Positions 1 to 11,000 of a DNA stretch of 25,019 nucleotides are shown one piece after another. Positions within the stretch are counted from its first letter, which is position 1; each line of letters opens with the position of its first letter. The notes below the pieces were generated by a model. The model ran no database searches. It had not been told where the DNA came from and saw only the letters and a program-made list of their open reading frames with translations. The position numbers and the translations under genes were made by a program. Origin of the DNA: Klebsormidium nitens. Its lineage: Eukaryota > Streptophyta > Klebsormidiophyceae > Klebsormidiales > Klebsormidiaceae. Where the stretch lies: contig DF237844.1 of assembly GCA_000708835.1 (NCBI GenBank), positions 1 to 25,019 of the forward strand, written 5' to 3'.

Positions 1-34
1 AAAAAAAAAAAAAAAAAAAAAACAACAACAACAG
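1..34. repeat. Poly-A run followed by (CAA)n
   Basis: The window opens with 22 consecutive A residues, followed by a short CAA repeat at about 23-33. This is simple-sequence DNA. It could be the tail of a retrotransposed sequence lying to the left, or just a low-complexity tract at a contig edge; nothing to the left can be seen. Confidence 0.8.
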
Positions 35-72
35 ACCTGTGCTCTAATCGGCGATAGCCATAGCATAAGCGA

Positions 73-81
73 ACACGTGGC
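73..81 (+). promoter_or_regulatory. G-box/ABRE-like ACACGTGGC
   Basis: The sequence ACACGTGGC matches the plant G-box/ABRE core bound by bZIP factors. It lies more than 1.2 kb upstream of SPB1, and no gene is visible to its left, so its target is unknown. The core hexamer CACGTG also occurs elsewhere in the window by chance, including inside exons, so this is only a motif match. Confidence 0.25.
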
Positions 82-104
82 AGAATTCCGTACAGCTCTG
101 AGGT

Positions 105-180
105 AAAAGGCCTTGTAAAATTGGGGTTAGGCACAACTCCCTTCTTTGCCCTTGTTGGCCTTATCTGGACAAGGCCTTTT
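105..180. repeat. 12-bp inverted repeat
   Basis: AAAAGGCCTTGT at 105-116 is the exact reverse complement of ACAAGGCCTTTT at 169-180, separated by 52 bases. It could form a stem-loop or be the ends of a tiny foldback element. No target-site duplication was recognised. Confidence 0.55.
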
Positions 181-430
181 CCTTTCAAGAAGAAGGGGAA
201 GAAGGGTAAAGAGACGCTGCAGCTATGGCCCTTTTACACCACAATTTAAAAGCAAGCGCCATGGCTTCTTGTGACCTATTAGGAAGAGTTCCTGCGACTT
301 TTAGCTTCAATCAACTTGGGGAATCGTTTCCCAAAGCATGGAACAGCATGTGGGTCAAAGGAGGACCTTGCCTAAGCATTCTACATGTAGATATACACAT
401 ATAACCGCGTTTTAATTTTACACTAATTAT

Positions 431-633
431 ACCTAGGTCCGCAGGTTATTACCTAGGTAATCGTGGAATTTTCCTAGGTTTTACTTGGGTACTGGCATGA
501 CATTCCTACTAGGAACCTCCGGCCGGCAGTTTCGAAACCTACCGAAAACTTGCCGGAAACCGGCGGCGGACCGACTAACATTAGGTATTACCTGGGTCGC
601 ACCGGGGAAATTTCGGCCCGTACCTAGGTACGG
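431..633. repeat. Cluster of CCTAGG palindromes
   Basis: CCTAGG occurs at 432-437, 452-457, 473-478 and 623-628. Two copies sit in longer perfect palindromes: 14 bp at 448-461 (ATTACCTAGGTAAT) and 16 bp at 618-633 (CCGTACCTAGGTACGG). TTCCTACTAGGAA at 503-515 is a related interrupted palindrome. An imperfect hairpin rich in CCGG lies between them at about 523-556. Function is unknown; a degenerate foldback element or a set of protein-binding sites are both possible. Confidence 0.6.
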
Positions 634-1308
634 AAGTCGCCCCATAAATGTCCCGTGACGTCAGCGATACGACCAGAAGCCGCGGCTGTGAAAAGATCCC
701 CATGGCCAACGCTTTGGTGAGATCGAGTGACCAGGGCAGAATGAGTTAAGTGCCGGCGGCCGTACGTCTGCTGCGGCCATGCGAGTTGTCTCCAATCGGT
801 CATGCACTGTATATGAGCATCTGCATGGTACGGTGTACCATTTGTGCCGCCATCACGTGACGGTCCGGGATCCGCACAGGCCGGAACGAAACCTGCATCG
901 ATTTGGCCGGCGGAAAGCATGACGACCATTACCATGCTCAAAGTTGGCGTCCGTCAGTACCGTTACCACAGCGTTCGGTTACTACCTACATGGTAGCCTG
1001 AGGCTGAGGCTCCAAAGAAGATCAGATTCAGAGTGGAGGAGTGAAAGGGATTTCCCTGGGCGCATTCTGATATCAGTGCTGGTAGATACGTTGTGTGGGG
1101 ACCATTTCAACGCGGTGCCGCACATGGCTGCAAGTGGTATGCCACCCTGCCCCTATCGGTCTACATAAGGCGGATTGCGTATTCCATATTTGCGCAACAA
1201 CATTGAAAGCCTGCGATCGGAAGCTTGTGATCGGAAGTCGTGCACTCCCGTCTGGTGGACTTATCGGACTCTCATTTAGCCTGTGAGTGATCAAGGTGGC
1301 GTGAAAGC

Positions 1309-4300
1309 ATGGGGGCCAAGACGAAAACCGGCAAGGGACGGTTGGACAAGTTTTATTACCTGGCCAAGGAGCAAGGCTACCGCTCGCGTGCTGCTTTCAA
1401 GCTGGTGCAGCTGAACCGCAAGTATGGCTTTCTGGAGAAGGCCAGGACTCTGCTGGACCTGTGCGCAGCGCCAGGGGGGTGGCTGCAGGTAAGCGCCGAC
1501 CAGGCGATCTCGTAGACAATTAGTCTTCAGATGTGCAGTGGTACCACTTTTCCATCGAAGTACTGGTTCAAAGTTTTGGTAATGGTGTGCTTTTTGGGAA
1601 AAGAAAGGGGAATGCAGAAAACGCATTATTACATGATGGCGATGCTCTTTGAACTTGCAAGCGTCAGCTTTTGAGGAGCCTGAGGTTGGGTCTAATTCCC
1701 CTTTGTATTTCCGGGACAGCTTAAAATAAACACGGAGTTATGACCTTGCAAAGATTTCGTGGCTGGAGCTACCTGTGAATAGCGGAATGCAGCATCTGGA
1801 CTTTGTCGTCCTACCACCTTACCACTGTTTCCTGCTGTCCTTGTTGCGCCAGTGGGTCTCTGACTAGCGCTGTTGTGTGCAGATTGCGGCCAAGACGATG
1901 CCGATGTCCAGCCTGATTGTGGGCGTGGACCTGGCCCCCATCCGGCCCATCCGCGGCTGCATCACACTGATGGAGGACATCACGACGTCCAAGTGCCGCG
2001 CGGCCATCAAGCGCGAGCTCAAGGGCAGCTCGCTGGACGTGGTGCTGCACGACGGTTCCCCCAACGTGGGCGGGGCCTGGTCCAGCGAGGCCTACACGCA
2101 GAGCGCACTCTCGCTAGAGGCCCTCAAGCTGGCCACTGAGCTGCTGGTGCCGGGGGGCACCTTCGTGTCCAAGGTCTTCCGCTCCCAGGACTACAACGCC
2201 CTGCTCTTCGCCCTGAACCAGGTATGCGCGGCTGTACGGGTGGCCAGGTGCCGGGGTCTGTGGTGGTGGGGAGGCCACACTGACAAGAGGTTGACAACGA
2301 TGCACGAAGAGTCAGTGAATCTGGACGCGGGCAGTAGCTTGCCGCAGTTGTTTGTGAACCATAGTTGTTTGTGAAGCCTCGGTGAAATTTGGGTTGATCA
2401 GGGCAGGAACATAGTGAGTCACTTATGCTTCGAGGCACTCACAGTCAAGACGTAGTTGTGGACGACTTGCCATCTCTGGCCAACCTGGAACAATTCGGAC
2501 CCCTTGTGGCTCCCTGCAGTTGTTTGATCGTGTGGAGGCGACCAAGCCAGTGGCGAGTCGCAACACGTCTGCTGAGATCTACGTGGTGTGCCGCGGGTTC
2601 AAGGCCCCCGCCAAGATCGACCCGCGCCTGCTGGACGCCAAGCACCTCTTCCAGCCAACAGAGGAGGCCACGCCCAAGCCAGTGGACGTGCTGCGCGAGT
2701 CCAAGCAGAAGCGCCACAGGGACGGGTGAGCCATCGCTGAGCTCGCATGGTCCCAGCTCTTGTTGTGTTACGAAGAGACACCTGCTTTCTGGTACTCCGA
2801 CGAACTACATCAAATTGATCTGAGACCTTTTTGTTAAAGTAGCTGATTGGTCAGACGCGGATGGATGTAAGGCGATGCCTCTGGCATTGAACGCTGGTTT
2901 TCAAGGCTGTTTGTTGAAAGAAGTGATGCCAAAAAGGCAAATTGACAGGTTGCTGGGTTGCAAGAGGCTTTTGTGGGCGAGGTGAAGCGGCTTGTTGTTG
3001 GAGCGCTCTTTCTTGACAAAGCGATGGCTTTTGTGGTCCGGAAGTTCCCGCCTCCGGAAGTTCCCGCCTCCAGCTGATAATCGCCCCTCATCTAAGTGCG
3101 GCCTTCATCACGTGGTGCAGGTATGAGGAAGGGACGAGCCTGGTGCACAAGGGGGGATCTGCTGCGGCGTTCATCAAGACGGACAACCCTGTGGAGTTCC
3201 TGGGCACATACACGTCGCTCGTTTTTTCAGGGCCGGAGGGCCAGCAGCTGCTCACGCACCCCGCCACGGACGCGGAGGTGCGTGCGCTGTGCGAGGACCT
3301 CAAAGTGCTGGGCAAGCGCGAGTTCAAGGCGCTGCTCAAGTGGAGGATCGCTGTGCGGCAGCAGGACAAGGAGGAGCAGGGGCCAGCAGAGGAAGAGACA
3401 AAGGGGAAAGAGGCAGAAGAGGAGGAGAAGGAAGAGGAGGGGGCAGATAGTGAGCGGGAGGAGGAGGGCGTGCTGGGGGAGATGGCGGAGCTGCGGGCCG
3501 TGATGGAGGCCAAGAAGAAGAAGGCCAAGAAAGTGGCAGCGAGGAAGAAGGAGAAGGCGCGCGCGAGGACGGCCACGGGGATGAGCCTGGATGCGCTGGG
3601 CGAGGGGGAGGGCGTGTACGCGGACGAGGAGCTGTTTGCGCTGGGCAGCATCAAGAGCGGCAAGGGGCTGGCCAAGGTGGTGCCGGACGAGGAGGCGGGA
3701 GAGGGAGAGGGGGGGGAGGAAGACGAGATGGACACAGAGGGGGGGCAAGACGAGGATGGGGAGGAGGAGGAGGAGGACGACCTCGACGAGGATGCGGAAG
3801 AGAAACGGTAAGGGAATTTGCGGGCAGCCTGCTGATGCAGAAGGAGGCAGTAACCTGACAGCGAACCTGGCAGAGAACTGACATTGTAAGGACATTTCGA
3901 AGTGACATCTCTTTTTCACACGAAATATGATATCACTTTTCAAGGTATCAGAATTCGAATTGTCTGTTCTGTTTGTGGGCAGGCACATGCAGATGCTCGA
4001 AGAGTACCTGGAGACCGCTTACGAGGAGTACCGTAAGCGCAGCGGGCTCAAGAGCAAGGCGGCCGACCGGCGGCAGCGCAAGCGGCTGGCGACAGAGAGC
4101 GACGCGGGCCCCGAGCTGGACGACGAAGAGGTGCCGGCTCCGGTTGCAGATGCAGGGTCCGACTCGGATTCGGATAGCGAAGATGAGGAAGGGGGGGCCA
4201 ACCCGCTGGTGGTGGGGCTGGCCCGCGCGGCGAAGCCCAGCAAGGAGCAGCTGGCGCAGCAGTGGTTCAGTCAGAGCGTGTTCGGGGAGCTGCCCGGGGC

Positions 4301-6327
4301 AGGCGGGGACGAAGCGCGCCGCGAGGCCAAGAGGACGCGGCAAGAACGGGAGCAGGCGTCGAGCAGCGAGTCGGAGGAGGAGGAGGAGCAGGCGGGGCCG
4401 AGGTCCAAAAGGAGGAGGAACGACGGGGTAACAAAGGCTTCGGCGAAAGGGACGGCAGCCGGGTCGGGGCTGCATAGTAACGGCGCGAGGGTGGAAGAGG
4501 CGGAGGCGTCGGAGGCGGGCGGGTTCGAGGAGGTGGCGGCAGCGGCGAGTGAGAGCAGCAGCAGCGAGGACGAGGCGGAAGTGGACGGGTACGACACGGA
4601 CGACAAGGCCGAGACGCTCGCGTACGCGCACGCCATGCTCAGGTGCGGCACCTGCAGCACACGCAGTCAAACACGCCGTGCAGCAGGGACAGCAGACGCG
4701 GCTCACCCGGAAGCGCAGAGGAGCTTGCTAGTGCTCTGCGACCATCGTTTCCGTCTCTTGAAAGGGAAGCCCAATCGAGTTCTTTCCTTATTCTCAACAT
4801 CTTTCCAGACTGCTGCTCTGCTCCGGTTTGCTGCTTTGCTGTGGGTCACCGTGTTTCTTTCGTCCTCCAGGAAGAAGGGCCGCGAGGGCATCCTGGACGA
4901 GGCGTACAACCGGTACACCTTCAACGACGACGAGCTGCCCGTCTGGTTCAAGAACGAGGTCAGCTTCCAAATCATCTCCCAAGTTTCCAGCTTTTGGAGC
5001 AGATTTTTAGAGTCTTTGCTCTCTGGCTCCTGACGCACGAGCAGGTTTTCATCTGGTTTGAGTGGCGGCTGCCTGAGTGTGTCTGAGCGGTCCTTGGGCT
5101 GTGCAGGAGCGCAAGCACATGCAGCCCATCAAGCCGGTGACCAAGGAGGAGATCGACGCGTACAAGGCGCAGTTCCGGTCCATTGACACGCGCACACCCA
5201 AGAAGGTCGCCGAGGCCAAGGCCAGGAAGCGCGGCCGGGTAAGTACACGCCACCTCCTCTAGTGGGCCCCTTCTCACCACAGTCCGACCGTCTCCAAGGT
5301 TGCAGGCAGGCTGCTGTTGCCTTCTCTTACGTGCTCTTCGTATTCGACCACACGTTTCTTGCTCTAGGAATACTGCTTTTCTCGACATCGGTCAAGAGGC
5401 GGCTGGTTGACATTTTTTCGCTGACTTGACGTGCTTTGCATGCGGGCCGTACGCCGCCGCGGCCGCCATCCGCGCAGTTGTCCTTTGTCGGCTGCTCGCA
5501 CAGTGCGCTGTTCTGACGTTTGGGTGTGGTGCCGCGCGTGCAGCTGCTCAAGAAGATGGAGCAGGTGCGGCAGAAGGCCAACTCGATCGCCGATGGGGCG
5601 GACATGAACAACCGCTCCAAAGCCAAGGTAAGCAGCCAGCCGGATCTGCTCACAAAACGCTCGTCTTTCCGTTTTGTATTGACAATTGTCCACGATCGGT
5701 ACCGGAATTGTAACAGGACCCAAGGCGTAAATTTCTTCGTGACATTCTTTGCACCGTTTGCGTTTCGCCAGATCCAGTGCGTGCTGCTAGTCTAGCGTCG
5801 ATCAGGTTGTGTATTTGAAGCTTTGTCCGCCCCCTCCAAATAAGTACGATTGTAAGTTCGCCGCACTTTCCGCTTTCAGATTTGCTTTCTCAATCTCAAG
5901 AGTGTCGTAGTAGCGCCGGAGGATCCGTGAAGGGGTGAGCAAGTATCTCGCTGTCCACCTATCAGAGTGGCTCAGCGAGGCTCGTCGCGCAGCTGGTCCT
6001 TCGCACCCGGACGCTGAGCGTGCGCCTGGTGTGTCGCAGATGATCGAGAAGCTGTACGCCAAGGCGGCCCCGAAGCACGTGAAGAAGGAGGTGGCGGTGA
6101 CCAAGAGCAAGGCGGTGGGCCCCAGCGGCGCCAAGGGCAAGCGCAAGGTGGACGCGCGCATGAAGGCGGACATGCGGAAGCGGAACACCGGGGGGGCCGT
6201 CAACAGGAAGGGCAAGCTGGTGGGCAAGGGCAGCAAGGCCAAGAAGGGCGCCCAGGGCAAGGGGGGCAGGCCCGCTAAAAAGGCGGGCGGGAAGGGGGGC
6301 AAGGCGGGGGGAAGGGGCGGGAGATAA
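1309..6327 (+). CDS. SPB1: SPB1/FTSJ3-type rRNA 2'-O-methyltransferase, nine exons, 887 aa
   Basis: Exons: 1309-1488, 1883-2221, 2520-2725, 3121-3807, 3983-4642, 4871-4958, 5107-5238, 5544-5627, 6040-6327; all introns are GT-AG and the total is 2664 nt. The product is a nucleolar SAM-dependent methyltransferase. In yeast, Spb1 methylates a 25S rRNA A-loop guanosine and is needed for 60S subunit maturation. The FtsJ domain covers residues 1-200. It has the start [16 protein letters not shown], a SAM-binding [10 protein letters not shown] (49-58) and a complete K-D-K-E tetrad at K31, D117 (LHDGSPNVG), K157 and E192. Residues 243-470 match the Spb1 middle domain (DUF3381) and end in very acidic sequence. 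Residues 471-690 are acidic and basic low complexity with a KRRR cluster. Residues from about 680 match Spb1_C ([23 protein letters not shown]). The ATG is chosen because it aligns with the family N-terminus and has G at +4. The length fits yeast and human proteins (about 840 aa). The Gly/Lys-rich tail is unusual. Confidence 0.97.
3037..3068. repeat. Perfect 16-bp tandem duplication in SPB1 intron 3
   Basis: TCCGGAAGTTCCCGCC occurs twice in direct succession (3037-3052 and 3053-3068), about 50 bases before the acceptor of exon 4. Each copy contains TTCCCGCC, which resembles an E2F-type site. Regulatory use is speculative. Confidence 0.8.
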
Positions 6328-8094
6328 GAGTCAACTTGAAAGAAGCGTGAAGCCTCGTTGAACTTTGAATACTCAAAAGGCTTTATCTCGTTGAAAACCC
6401 GAAGGGTCCGTCCATGCAGGACTTCTAATCGCCTAGGCGTGGTGGTCTAAGGGAAAGCAGGTCCTCCAAGCAATTGGTTCAAACATAAGCTTCACCATGC
6501 TCTTCATCACTTCTCTGACATGCTTTGAGTCATGCCGCCAGCTAATCACAAGCTGCTAAGCGTGAGTATTAATAGAAATGCCAGTATATTGGGAAACTTC
6601 GAGTGACCATCTCCAAACGCATGTATGTGTGCTGCTGTGGTTGAAAGGCCCCGATCCAGTTTAGTCAATTTGACGCAATCGTCTTGGACTAGCTAGCTTG
6701 CTTTCTGTAGAACGGGTACGCGCTTGGACGCTGCCTTCAATACTCAAGCCAAAGCTTACGGGGTCGTGTTTGTCAGCTTTTGACAACGATTGTAAGCACG
6801 ACGGTTGTTATTGCATCTGTGCGCGTGCTAATATTGAAGTGTGGTGGTGCCGCCGCGGCGGTACGGCGTTGTACGTCCGATCGCCCGCAGTGCCAGGCAC
6901 ATGGTATGTGATGATTTTTTCCGAAGTTGTACATCAATTTGGATTCAATATGCGATCGTCTAGTGTAAACAGTTTGATTATAGTGACCGGGCGCTTATAT
7001 AATTCGAAGCCCGGTGACCATGTCATGCATGAACCCAATCTAGCTTCATGCATGCATTATTAGTACGTGATGATAATGATATTGACTTTCTGTTGCAAAC
7101 TTAACGAGATATGCATATGTATAGTGCACCGCGGCATGCGTGTACCCACCGTACATGGTTATACATGTGTCATGGCCGCTCAATGAGTACATATGACAAA
7201 CACATCCGGGCATGATTTCACCCACATTTTTGTCCAATTTGCAGAATTATATTGCTAGCTATAAGCTACCGGACACAAAGCGGCAAGCGCGCCTGGATAA
7301 TAGTAAGCTTGCATGCGAACTGCACATGAATCGTGCAGCTGGGCCCTTCCGACATTTCTCTACATACTACTGCGATAAAGGCGCTGTCTCCTGTCCAAAC
7401 ACCCGGAGCTGCGCCAGGCTTGTTTACCAAGATAGATTGGATACAGGCAGCATTTGATCGATTGGCCAGTAGGACTCCAGGCTTGGCACTATCAGGGAGG
7501 CAGCCTGCTGTTACACTTTTTTGCTGAAAATCCTGACAGACAACCAAACCTTGGCATGTCAATAAGCGAAACTTACCAAACTACTAACTCGACCTGAGTT
7601 AAAGGGGAGTTTTACCTTGAGTGGACAGACGTGTCAACTAAAGTTCTATAAGAGGCTCTCTGAGTTGCGACAATCTGCTTGGGTTAAGGATAGGGTCACT
7701 AGCTCGACTTTACTCAAATCAGTGCATATGACGCAGGGAGTCTGACTGTGCAATACACTTGACCGCATGAGCATAAGGAAACAATCCAAATTGTGTTTCA
7801 ACGTGCGAAAATCTCATTTACTCCAATCCAGTCTGGTTGGAAGCGTGCTCTTTGTGCTGCGGAACAAATACCTAGTATCGAATGTTCAAAAGAATGTTTC
7901 GCGGTTCTTGACCGACTTCAATGCAATAGCAACACGCGGCAAATGGTTGTGGCACCGAGCATCGCCGCTGTGACGACCAAGGCAGCAGGAATCAAGCGAA
8001 CCTATTTGAAAACGCAGACTCGTTTCTTGCAATCTACTGTATCGTAGCGCATGTAATGTCATGCGCTGTATCTGTACAAGTGTCGTGATCTCAC
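6328..8094. other. Convergent intergenic region between SPB1 and ZEP
   Basis: This gap separates the stop codons of two convergent genes and should hold both 3' UTRs. No exon with protein character was found on either strand; the longest open frames (about 120 aa at 6698-7063) resemble no family. Inverted repeats are present: ACCGGGC at 6986-6992 with GCCCGGT at 7009-7015, and CATGCATGAA at 7024-7033 with TTCATGCATG at 7045-7054. A 12-bp GC palindrome sits at 6850-6861. No TGTAA polyadenylation signal was seen in the first roughly 300 bases past either stop. Confidence 0.6.
7024..7054. repeat. 10-bp perfect stem with 11-base loop
   Basis: CATGCATGAA (7024-7033) and TTCATGCATG (7045-7054) are exact reverse complements. 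A second hairpin with a 7-bp stem lies just upstream (6986-7015). Both are about 700 bases past the SPB1 stop, so an end-of-transcript role is possible but unproven. Confidence 0.55.
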
Positions 8095-11000
8095 TCAACC
8101 CACGACCAACTCTTCAGGCCGGGCAGAGCGCTCCCCGATGGGCTTCCGCTGCTTCACCTTGAACACCTGCACGAAGCCACGCCGCCGTCAATGCACGTGC
8201 ACATTCGAGGACAGCATCACGTGACACACCTTATGTTCTGCGGCCAACTTGACCATCATTGACAAGCTCCACACGGAACACCCGCCTCGTAAGTGTCCGA
8301 AGTATTGTGCAGCTGCCACTTCATCCCCTCTCTGCCAAATGGGTGGCGCCTGCTCACCTGCTCGCCCACCCGGAACTCGTCCCCTATGTGCAGCCGCCGC
8401 CGGCCCTTGACGGCGACCACGTCCCCATTCACCACCACCCGCACGTCGCTGCTGAGCGGGGTCACGTAGCACGCCCCATTGTCCAGATCGAACGATGCAA
8501 TGCTGGCTGACGTCACCTCCCTGTCAGCCGCGAGTGCGCCCCCAGCTTCGGCGTGCAGGCTGCTGCCCAGGCCGTCCACGGTGGCCACCAGGATGCCGTC
8601 GTCGCACGTGCTGATACGCGAGGGGTCTGCCGCATTGAGGTCGCTGAGAGCCGGCACGATGAGCCACTCCGCAACGGAGGCGCGCGAGAGCGCGTCATCG
8701 TCCTTAAGCAGTACCGAGAAGTCGGAGCGGGCCTGCGGGGACACAGAGCAGAGCAGGGCCCCGTCAGGAAGGGGATGGCAAAGAGACGCAATCTCAGGGA
8801 GGCAACGCCGGAGGCCAATGGTTTCATTTCGGAGGCTTCAGAGTGCGGGCCTGACTTGTTACTCAGGATGGACTCACTTTCCTAATGACCTCCTTTCGAG
8901 CTCGGCTGCCAATAACTGGTACTTGCTAGCTGTTCTTCGGACACCTCTGTCTACGGCATCGTTTCAACAAGGATTACCCCGAACCCATCTGATATTAGGC
9001 AGGCGGCAAGCATCTCGAACATCCAATTTGTGTGACCTGAAAGTGTCCGGCAGAGAGCAGAACACCAAAGGTTCCTCCTTTTTGTTCGCTGGTTGGAGCG
9101 GTCTTGTTGGGCCCATCCCTCGACTAGCGACTTGACACCCAAAGTGTGCCCTCTCCTAGGGAAGAGGCGCTTCGGCGCTCACCTTTGACTCCAGGGAGCA
9201 GTAGGGCGCGCGGTTCTCGAGGTTCTTGTAGTTGCCGCCCAGGACCCAGGCGAGCATGGCGGGCATGGTGGGCGTCATGGCGAAGTAGCCGCCGACCTTG
9301 CCCGGGTGCGGGATCTTGAGGCTCATCAGCGGGGCCTCCAGCGGGCCCAGCCCCTCGCCCAGGTACCCCTTGTACGTGCTCGCCATGATGGCCGCCATGC
9401 GCGCAAACCCGTGGATAGCGCCCACGCGCATGCGCCGCTCGCCCTCATACCTGCGCGAACACAAATCAAAACTCAGCGTCAGCTTCTAAGAAAGGACGTG
9501 AAGAAAGGGCCTCTACAAAGACCCATGAGCTACGGACGACCGCTTGCGCGGTATGAAATCCAACATCACGACGGCGCTTGCTGGAAGACTGTGCGAGATA
9601 GGCACAAACACGTGTCAGGGCAGAACAACATCGCATAGCCCTATTCGAGACTGTCACTCTGACATCGGATGTAGAGGCGAAGCGGCGGGCCTTCTGGGGT
9701 GGGTCCTGCAAATCTTGGAAGATACAAGACCGACCGAGACTGCCAGCAGAAGCTCAAGTGGTCGATGCGTGCAGCTGGGTGTGACTGGTGCTCACTGGTG
9801 CAGGACCTGGTCGAGCTGCACTTTGCTCTTGTCCCCGCCCGCCTGCTCAAGCGCCTTGTCCAGATCCAACGCAAGCTGGTACGCATCCTGTACGCAGCAC
9901 AACCGGCACACGTTGAGCGTGCAACTCAAAGTGCTTATTCCAGGCCTCAGTCTGTCCCAGAAAGCCCCTCTCAATAGTGGCAAGAGCAGACACTTCACAT
10001 GTGGGGTAGACCCAGGAACAACGAATGATACACTATCCTTCCGGACCTGAATGTCCACGTCGGCGGCTACACAACAAAGAGCAGCCCCGAGCTCGCGTCT
10101 CGCACGCTTCTGTACAACACCGGCACTGAGCCTCCTTACTTAACCAAACAGTCAACAGGACCACCTTTGCAGCACAAAGCACCGCTTGTCCCCAGCGCCC
10201 TTCGACCTATGTCAACCGCAGCGGCTACCACCCAGCAGATATTGCATCCCATGGTTCCTTGGGGCAAGCCTCGCTGTGAGCCCGTCTTGACGAGTGCGTG
10301 CCGTGGGTGTACGCACCTCGATGGCCATGCAGCCGCCCTGCCCCAGGTTGGGCTGCATTGCGTGCGCGCTGTCCCCGAGCAGTGCGACGCGGCCCTTGGC
10401 CCAGGTCATGATGGGCTTGCGGTCGTAGATGTCGCGCCGCAGAATGTCCTCCTCGGGTGTGGCCAGCAGCAGGTCCACCACGTTGTCGCACCAGTTCCCA
10501 AACAGCGACAGCAACCGCTCCTTGCGCTCTGCGCCAACAGCAAATAGAAAATGTAAGAATACAGGGGAGCACAAACCACTGCAAAGCCCCACAGAAGGTA
10601 CAAAGAAGGAAGTGGGCAGTTTCTGGAAATTACTCTCCTGCAGAAAGAGGTGCTGCACACCAGGCTTCTTATTGCAGCACTTCTACGAAAATGGTGCTTT
10701 GAATTCAAAACTCGAATGCCAGAGTGCATTTGTCGCAACAAGCCCACTACAAGGATACCCACAGTCTAGCCACACCCACAGTCTAGCCACAAGCAGTCTG
10801 GCGGATTCCTAGATTCACAACAACCCTTCTTGTGGTGCTTACAGGGCATTGCAGCAGAGGCACTCACTTCCTTCGGGGTCAGTTCCCCCTGCCGCCTCGC
10901 AGTGGAAGGCATACCACTGCATGCGGCCGCCGCCCACGTCGCTGCTCACAAAGTACTGCCGGTTGCCCAAAAACACACGGTACCTGCCCCAAATCCAAAC

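Larger units (their letters stand above)
35..1308. other. Non-coding region upstream of SPB1
   Basis: No convincing coding exon was found on either strand. Open frames here are short and have no recognisable protein character. The stretch contains a 12-bp inverted repeat (105-116 with 169-180), an ABRE/G-box-like ACACGTGGC at 73-81, a cluster of CCTAGG palindromes (431-633), an imperfect GC-rich hairpin (523-556) and a small palindrome at 826-840. It presumably includes the SPB1 promoter and 5' UTR near its right end, but no TATA box was identified. Confidence 0.6.

Noticed and set aside
261-404. 47-codon frame with good start context (GCCATGG)
   Set aside because: Composition is AT-rich unlike the real exons, no homologue is recognised, and no spliced continuation was found. 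It remains a very weak candidate for a small peptide.
3088-3988. Long minus-strand frames (215 and 253 aa) opposite SPB1 exons 4-5
   Set aside because: They are Ser/Pro- or Leu-rich mirror images of the Glu/Lys-rich SPB1 coding strand; no domain is recognisable and the plus-strand gene explains the sequence.
3948-4706. 252-aa minus-strand open frame
   Set aside because: Antisense shadow of the GC-rich SPB1 exon 5; Leu/Arg/Pro-rich composition with no motif.
5935-6039. Reading frame of SPB1 exon 9 stays open upstream into intron 8
   Set aside because: The acceptor before MIEKLY fits phase and the Spb1_C sequence; the upstream residues look unrelated to the family.
8479-9135. 218-aa plus-strand frame opposite ZEP exon 9 and intron 8
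   Set aside because: Antisense shadow of ZEP; Ser/Arg-rich with no known domain.
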